NCBI RefSeq assembly: GCF_000373565.1
Contig: NZ_KB891800.1
Span: 62,001-126,000, forward strand
DNA: 64,000 nucleotides
Direction: 5' to 3'
DNA from: Streptomyces sp. HmicA12
GTDB taxonomy: Bacteria; Actinomycetota; Actinomycetes; Streptomycetales; Streptomycetaceae
The notes below the pieces were generated by a model that was not told where the DNA came from, made no database searches, and was given only the letters and a program-made list of their open reading frames with translations. A program made the position numbers and the translations under genes. Below are positions 60,101 through 64,000 of the stretch, piece after piece; position 1 is the first letter of the stretch, and every line of letters starts with the position of its first letter.

Positions 60101-60462
60101 GGGCCCACCATCTGCGGGGCCTGGAAGCCGCCCGCGTCCTCGCCGAACCCCGCGCCTACGCCCTCACCCTGGAGGGCCTGGCGGGCGCCCTGTCACTGTC
60201 CGGCGACTCCGGTTCCGCCGCGCTCCTGCTGGGTGCGGCGGACGCGGCCAGGCGGGCGGCCGGGGCGCCGTTGCCCCCGGCGGAACGGGGGGACGTGGAC
60301 CGGGTGACGGCACGGGCGCGGGCCGCGCTCGGCCCGGATTCGTTCGCCGCCCGCTTCCGGAAGGGCGCTGGGCTGCGGCCCGAGGAGGCCCTTTCCAAGG
60401 TCCCCAGGGGCGCGGCGAACTGCGCGCCCGGCCCGCGCTCCTCAATCGTCGGCGGGGCGTGA
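57181..60462 (+). CDS. SARP/AfsR-type regulator (BTAD-NB-ARC-TPR)
   Basis: A 1093-residue large SARP. It has an OmpR-like winged helix (about 5-80, [24 protein letters not shown]), a bacterial transcriptional activator domain (about 88-235, [38 protein letters not shown]), an NB-ARC/AAA ATPase with P-loop [12 protein letters not shown] (about 295-306) and VLDNCEHV (about 385), a winged-helix part, and C-terminal TPR-like helices (about 650-1050). It would activate target operons in response to nucleotide/ligand or phosphorylation. Divergent from the MFS exporter. Its last 20 residues are encoded by a dispersed GC repeat. Confidence 0.93.
   Translation: [1093 protein letters not shown]
60406..60429. 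repeat. GC-rich dispersed Streptomyces repeat, copy 2
   Basis: AGGGGCGCGGCGAACTGCGCGCCC matches 46356-46380 with few changes. It lies inside the last codons of the SARP gene ([10 protein letters not shown]) and overlaps the convergent ligase end. Confidence 0.55.
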
Positions 60463-62352
60463 GGTGAGCACCGGCCGCAGCGCGTCCAGCACCGCCGGAT
60501 CGTCCACCGTCGACGGCACGGGCTCGTCGAGCCCGTCGGCGATCCCCCGCATCGTCCGCCGCAGGATCTTCCCGGACCGGGTCTTGGGCAGCGCCGCCAC
60601 CACCGCGACGTCCTTGAGCGAGGCGACGGCCCCGATCCGGTCCCGTACGAGCCGCACGAGCTCGGCGGCGACCACGGCCGGATCCCGCTCGTCGCCTTCC
60701 TTCGACTCCTTCAACACCACGAAACCCCGCGGCACTTGCCCCTTCAGGGAATCCGCGACCCCGATGACGGCACACTCGGCGACGTCGGGATGGGAGGCGA
60801 GGACCTCCTCCATGCCGCCGGTCGAGAGCCGGTGCCCGGCGACGTTGATGACGTCGTCGGTCCGCCCCATCACGAAGACGTAGCCGTCCTCGTCGACGTA
60901 CCCGCCGTCACCGGTCAGATAGAAGCCGTCGTACGCCGACAGGTACGAGGAGACGAACCGCTCGTCGTCGTTCCACAGCGTCGGCAGCGCCCCCGGCGGC
61001 ATCGGCAGCTTCACCACGATCGACCCCTCCACGCCCGCGGCCACCGGTTTCCCGTCGGCGCCGAGCACCCGGACGTCCCAGCCGGGCAGCGGCAGCGTGG
61101 GCGACCCGGCCTTCAGCGGCACCTGCTCGATGCCCACCGGATCGGCGACGATCGGCCAGCCGGTCTCGGTCTGCCACCAGTGGTCGACGACGGGGATGCC
61201 GAGCAGCTGACCCGCCCAGTGGTACGTCTCGGGGTCGAGGCGCTCCCCGGCGAGGAACAGATACCTGAGCGCGCCCAGGTCGTACCGCCGCGCCAACTCC
61301 CCCTCCGGATCGACCTTCTTGATGGCCCGGAACGCGGTCGGCGCGGTGAACAGCGTCTTCACGCCGTACTCCTGCGCCACCCGCCAGAACTGCCCGGCGT
61401 CCGGTGTGCCGACCGGCTTCCCCTCGTACAGGACGGTCGTCGCCCCGGCTAGCAGCGGCCCGTAGACGATGTACGAATGCCCGACGACCCACCCCACGTC
61501 GGACGCCGTGAACATGACCTCGCCCGGGCCGACGTCGTACACGGCCTCCATGGTCCAGCGCAGCGCGACCGCGTAGCCGCCGCAGTCCCGGACAACTCCC
61601 TTGGGTTTCCCGGTGGTTCCGGACGTGTAGAGCACGTACAGCGGGTCGGTCGCGGCCACGGACACGCAGCCCACCGGTTCGGCGCCGGCGACGGCCGCCG
61701 CCCAGTCGACGTCCCGCTCCCCCAACTCGGCCTCGCACTGCGGCCGTTGCAGCACCACGCAGGCGTCGGGCCGGTGGGCGGCCAGTTCGACGGCCCGGTC
61801 GAGCAGCGGCTTGTACGGGACGACGCGCGCCCCCTCGATGCCGCAGGACGCCGACACGACGACCTTCGGCGCGGCGTCGTCGATGCGCACGGCCAGCTCG
61901 TTCGCCGCGAACCCGCCGAACACCACGGAGTGCACGGCCCCGATCCGCGCGCAGGCCAGCATCGCGACGACGGCCTCGGGCACCATCGGCATGTAGACGA
62001 CGACCCGGTCCCCCCGCCCCACCCCGAGCCCCGCCAGGACCCCGGCGAAGACGGCGACCTGATCCCGCAACTCCGCATAGCTGTACGTGCGTTGCGCCCC
62101 GGTCACCGGCGAGTCGTACACGAGCGCGGCCCGCTCCCCGTGCCCGGCGTCGACATGCCGGTCGAGGGCGTTGTGGCACACGTTCAGCTCACCGTCGGGA
62201 AACCACCGGTAGAACGGCGCCCGCGAGGCGTCCAGCGCCCGCGAGGGCACCACGTCCCAGTCGATCCCACCGGCGGCCGCGAGCCAGAACCCCTCCGGGT
62301 CCTCGGTGCTCGCGCGGAAGACTTCCTGGTACGACTTCCCGAACGGCTTCAT
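60442..62352 (-). CDS. prpE: Propionyl-CoA synthetase-type acyl-CoA ligase
   Basis: A 636-residue AMP-forming ligase of the acetyl/propionyl-CoA synthetase family. Blocks: DVVPSRALDASRAPFYRWFPDGELNVCHNALDRH at the N-terminus, the P-loop YTSGTTGKPKGVV (about 235-247), SDVGWVVGHSYIVYGPLLAGATT, VVDHWWQTETGWPI, and the catalytic lysine in LPKTRSGKILRR (about 592). The wording fits PrpE more than Acs. It would activate propionate to the CoA precursor of methylmalonyl extender units. The start ATG 62352 has AGGGG upstream. It overlaps the SARP 3' end by 21 nt, convergent. Confidence 0.85.
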   Translation of the reverse strand: MKPFGKSYQEVFRASTEDPEGFWLAAAGGIDWDVVPSRALDASRAPFYRWFPDGELNVCHNALDRHVDAGHGERAALVYDSPVTGAQRTYSYAELRDQVAVFAGVLAGLGVGRGDRVVVYMPMVPEAVVAMLACARIGAVHSVVFGGFAANELAVRIDDAAPKVVVSASCGIEGARVVPYKPLLDRAVELAAHRPDACVVLQRPQCEAELGERDVDWAAAVAGAEPVGCVSVAATDPLYVLYTSGTTGKPKGVVRDCGGYAVALRWTMEAVYDVGPGEVMFTASDVGWVVGHSYIVYGPLLAGATTVLYEGKPVGTPDAGQFWRVAQEYGVKTLFTAPTAFRAIKKVDPEGELARRYDLGALRYLFLAGERLDPETYHWAGQLLGIPVVDHWWQTETGWPIVADPVGIEQVPLKAGSPTLPLPGWDVRVLGADGKPVAAGVEGSIVVKLPMPPGALPTLWNDDERFVSSYLSAYDGFYLTGDGGYVDEDGYVFVMGRTDDVINVAGHRLSTGGMEEVLASHPDVAECAVIGVADSLKGQVPRGFVVLKESKEGDERDPAVVAAELVRLVRDRIGAVASLKDVAVVAALPKTRSGKILRRTMRGIADGLDEPVPSTVDDPAVLDALRPVLTSRPADD

Positions 62353-62528
62353 CGGCACCCCTCTCCAGTCGTCGGCTCGCGCCGACCCTCGGACGAGGTT
62401 GTCAGCGACCGACTCCGGAGCAACAGCACTCCCCAACCTTCACAACACCTCCTCACATGCGGACTCCGGACGCTACGGTGCGTCATATGCACCGCGCGCA
62501 TGACGGCGGTGGCACGTGAGGGGGCTAC

Positions 62529-64000
62529 ATGCACGAGATGTCCAAAGGGGCCAACATCGGCCTGGCGTCCTTAGGGGAGGACACCGGATCGGTGACCGTC
62601 AGTCTGGGCTGGAGCAGCACAGCGGGCGACGGGGACGCAGACGTCTCCGTGCTTCTGCTCGGTCCGGACGACAAGGTGCGCAGCGACGACGACTTCTACT
62701 TCTACAACCATCCGTCGGCGGCCGACGGGACCGTTCATCTGCTGGGTAAATCGCCCACGGGCGACGGCAGCGAGGACCGGATCGGCCTCGACCTGGACGC
62801 CATGCGCGCGGACGTCTCCCGCGTCGTCATCGCGGCCAGTCAGTACGGGGCCTCCACGTTCGGCGACCTCGACGGCCTCCGCATGACGCTCTCGGGCCGT
62901 TCGGGCGAGGCACTGCTGGGCTTCTCCATCAGCGACGCGAGTGTCGAGACGGCCTTCGTCTTCGGCGAGTTGTACCGGCGTGGGGACCAGTGGAAGTTCC
63001 GGGCCGTCGGGCAGGGCTACGAGTCCGGGCTCGCCGGACTGGCCACCGACTTCGGCATCGACATCGTCGACGACGCCGAGGCCGAGGGTTCCGAGATTTC
63101 CGACGACCGCCTCGACGCACCGACCGACTCGGAGTCGACCGCGGCCGGAGCCCCACCTGCGGACCCGTCCGCGACGGCCGCGGCAGCCACGGCGACGGCG
63201 CTGCCCGCGCAGCCGGGCCCGGTCGACGAACCCCCGGCACCGGCCGCACCCGCACCGAAGCGCGCGGCTCGCACGGCGAAGAAGAAGGTGACGCTTCCCA
63301 AGGCCGCCAAGAAGTCGCTCGCGGAGAACGAGACATGGCGGCCTGCCCGGCTCTTTCCCGTGCCGTCCTTCCGGAGCGACAAGGAGCGGGAGACACGGGC
63401 GACGTCGGTGCTCCTCGCGGTGATGACCGAGGTCCCGGAGTTCGGGCGGAGGCTCACCGCCGGCTTCGGCGCCCCGGCCGGCCGTATGCAGACCTTCACC
63501 GAGGTCTCGCTGCCCCACGGCGATTCTCCCAAGCGCCCGGACGGCGTGATCCGGGTGGAGCGGGCGGGCAAGCTGTGGACGGCGCTGCTCGAGACGAAGA
63601 CCAATGGAAACCCGCTCAAGGCCGAGCAGGTGCAGAACTACGTCGACATCGCCGCCCGCCGGGGCTATGAAGCGGTCATCACGCTCTCCAACGACGTGGC
63701 TCTGGAGGGCAGTCCGTTGGTGGACGTCAAGATCGACGGGCGCCGGAAGCACAAGGTGTCCCTGTGGCATCTCTCCTGGGCAGAGGTGGCGCACCAGGCG
63801 CAGATGCTGATCCGGCACGAGGGGGTCGGAAACGCCGCGCACGCATGGCTGTTGCAGGAGCTGCTGCACTACCTCCAGCACGAGAACTCCGGTTGTCACG
63901 GCTTCCAGAACATGGGGCCCGCCTGGGTCCCCGTGCGCAACGCGATCGACGCGGAGACGCTGTGCCAGGGCGACCCGCGCGCAGTCGAGGTCGTGGAGAG
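62529..64000 (+). CDS. TerD protein fused to a PD-(D/E)XK nuclease-like domain (3' end outside window)
   Basis: The first 490 residues are visible and the frame is open to the edge. An N-terminal TerD domain (1-185: SKGANIGLASLGE, VSLGWSS, DADVSVLLLGPDDKVRSDDDFYFYNHP, FGELYRRGDQWKFRAVGQGY) binds Ca in relatives. An acidic then Ala/Pro/Lys linker (about 190-265) leads to a C-terminal domain with RPDGVIRV (about 335) and LLETKTNG (about 352), resembling the D...ExK core of PD-(D/E)XK nucleases. Codon 15 is TTA (62571-62573), implying bldA-dependent translation. Start ATG 62529 (GAGGGGG upstream). Similar proteins are known to me in Streptomyces; function unknown. Confidence 0.8.
   Translation, partial: MHEMSKGANIGLASLGEDTGSVTVSLGWSSTAGDGDADVSVLLLGPDDKVRSDDDFYFYNHPSAADGTVHLLGKSPTGDGSEDRIGLDLDAMRADVSRVVIAASQYGASTFGDLDGLRMTLSGRSGEALLGFSISDASVETAFVFGELYRRGDQWKFRAVGQGYESGLAGLATDFGIDIVDDAEAEGSEISDDRLDAPTDSESTAAGAPPADPSATAAAATATALPAQPGPVDEPPAPAAPAPKRAARTAKKKVTLPKAAKKSLAENETWRPARLFPVPSFRSDKERETRATSVLLAVMTEVPEFGRRLTAGFGAPAGRMQTFTEVSLPHGDSPKRPDGVIRVERAGKLWTALLETKTNGNPLKAEQVQNYVDIAARRGYEAVITLSNDVALEGSPLVDVKIDGRRKHKVSLWHLSWAEVAHQAQMLIRHEGVGNAAHAWLLQELLHYLQHENSGCHGFQNMGPAWVPVRNAIDAETLCQGDPRAVEVVE

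Overview
The window looks like a chromosomal segment of a Streptomyces-type actinomycete. It has very high G+C content, GTG and TTG starts, two chaplins, a MelC2-type tyrosinase, BldC, an Lsr2-type nucleoid protein, valine dehydrogenase and a SARP/AfsR-type regulator. From memory, and unverified, the order from about 20 kb to 48.7 kb matches the SCO4090 to SCO4067 stretch of S. coelicolor (vdh, purM, purF, purLQS, an Lsr2 paralogue, an ABC/two-component cassette, purC, purD, dnaX). It therefore reads as conserved core chromosome.

Layout. 0-3.5 kb: surface and secondary-metabolism genes (3' end of tyrosinase, chaplin, secreted protein, FAD monooxygenase, second chaplin). 3.5-11.2 kb: tRNA-Lys, APC permease, secreted FG-GAP protein, DEAD-box RNA helicase with an RGG-rich tail, lipoprotein, small zinc peptidase. 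11.2-18.7 kb: membrane metallophosphoesterase, tRNA-Glu/Asp/Phe cluster, a DUF3533-like membrane protein, HrpA, a second tRNA-Asp. 18.7-23 kb: DUF6274-type protein, bldC, hypothetical protein, vdh, DUF3073-type protein. 23-46 kb: purine biosynthesis (purM, purF, purL, purQ, purS, purC, purD), interrupted by a sulfatase/META/TetR/MFS group and by lsrL plus a four-gene ABC-transporter/two-component cassette lying between two identical tRNA-Gly(GCC) genes. 46.4-49 kb: dnaX, SRP RNA, tRNA-Ser(GGA).

The accessory part begins at tRNA-Ser. A perfect 71-bp copy of its 3' half plus downstream DNA recurs about 6 kb away (48922-48992 and 54874-54944), as expected for attL/attR of an integrated element. 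The bracketed DNA carries a PIN toxin/RHH antitoxin pair, a small conserved protein, and a SNF2 helicase translationally coupled to a SWIM zinc-finger protein, but no intact integrase. Short, mutually similar reading-frame tails sit just inside attL and just outside attR and may be integrase remnants. Beyond them a LysR fragment abuts an N-truncated alpha/beta hydrolase, marking a rearrangement. The window ends with an MFS exporter divergent from a large SARP-type regulator, a propionyl-CoA synthetase-type ligase, and the start of a TerD protein fused to a predicted PD-(D/E)XK nuclease-like domain, with a TTA codon near its start.

Functionally, the seven pur genes cover most of the de novo route to IMP, although they sit in several transcription units. 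BldC, the chaplins, the Lsr2 paralogue, the SARP and the TTA codon connect the region to development and specialised metabolism. The strongest candidate for an undescribed system is the tRNA-Ser island.
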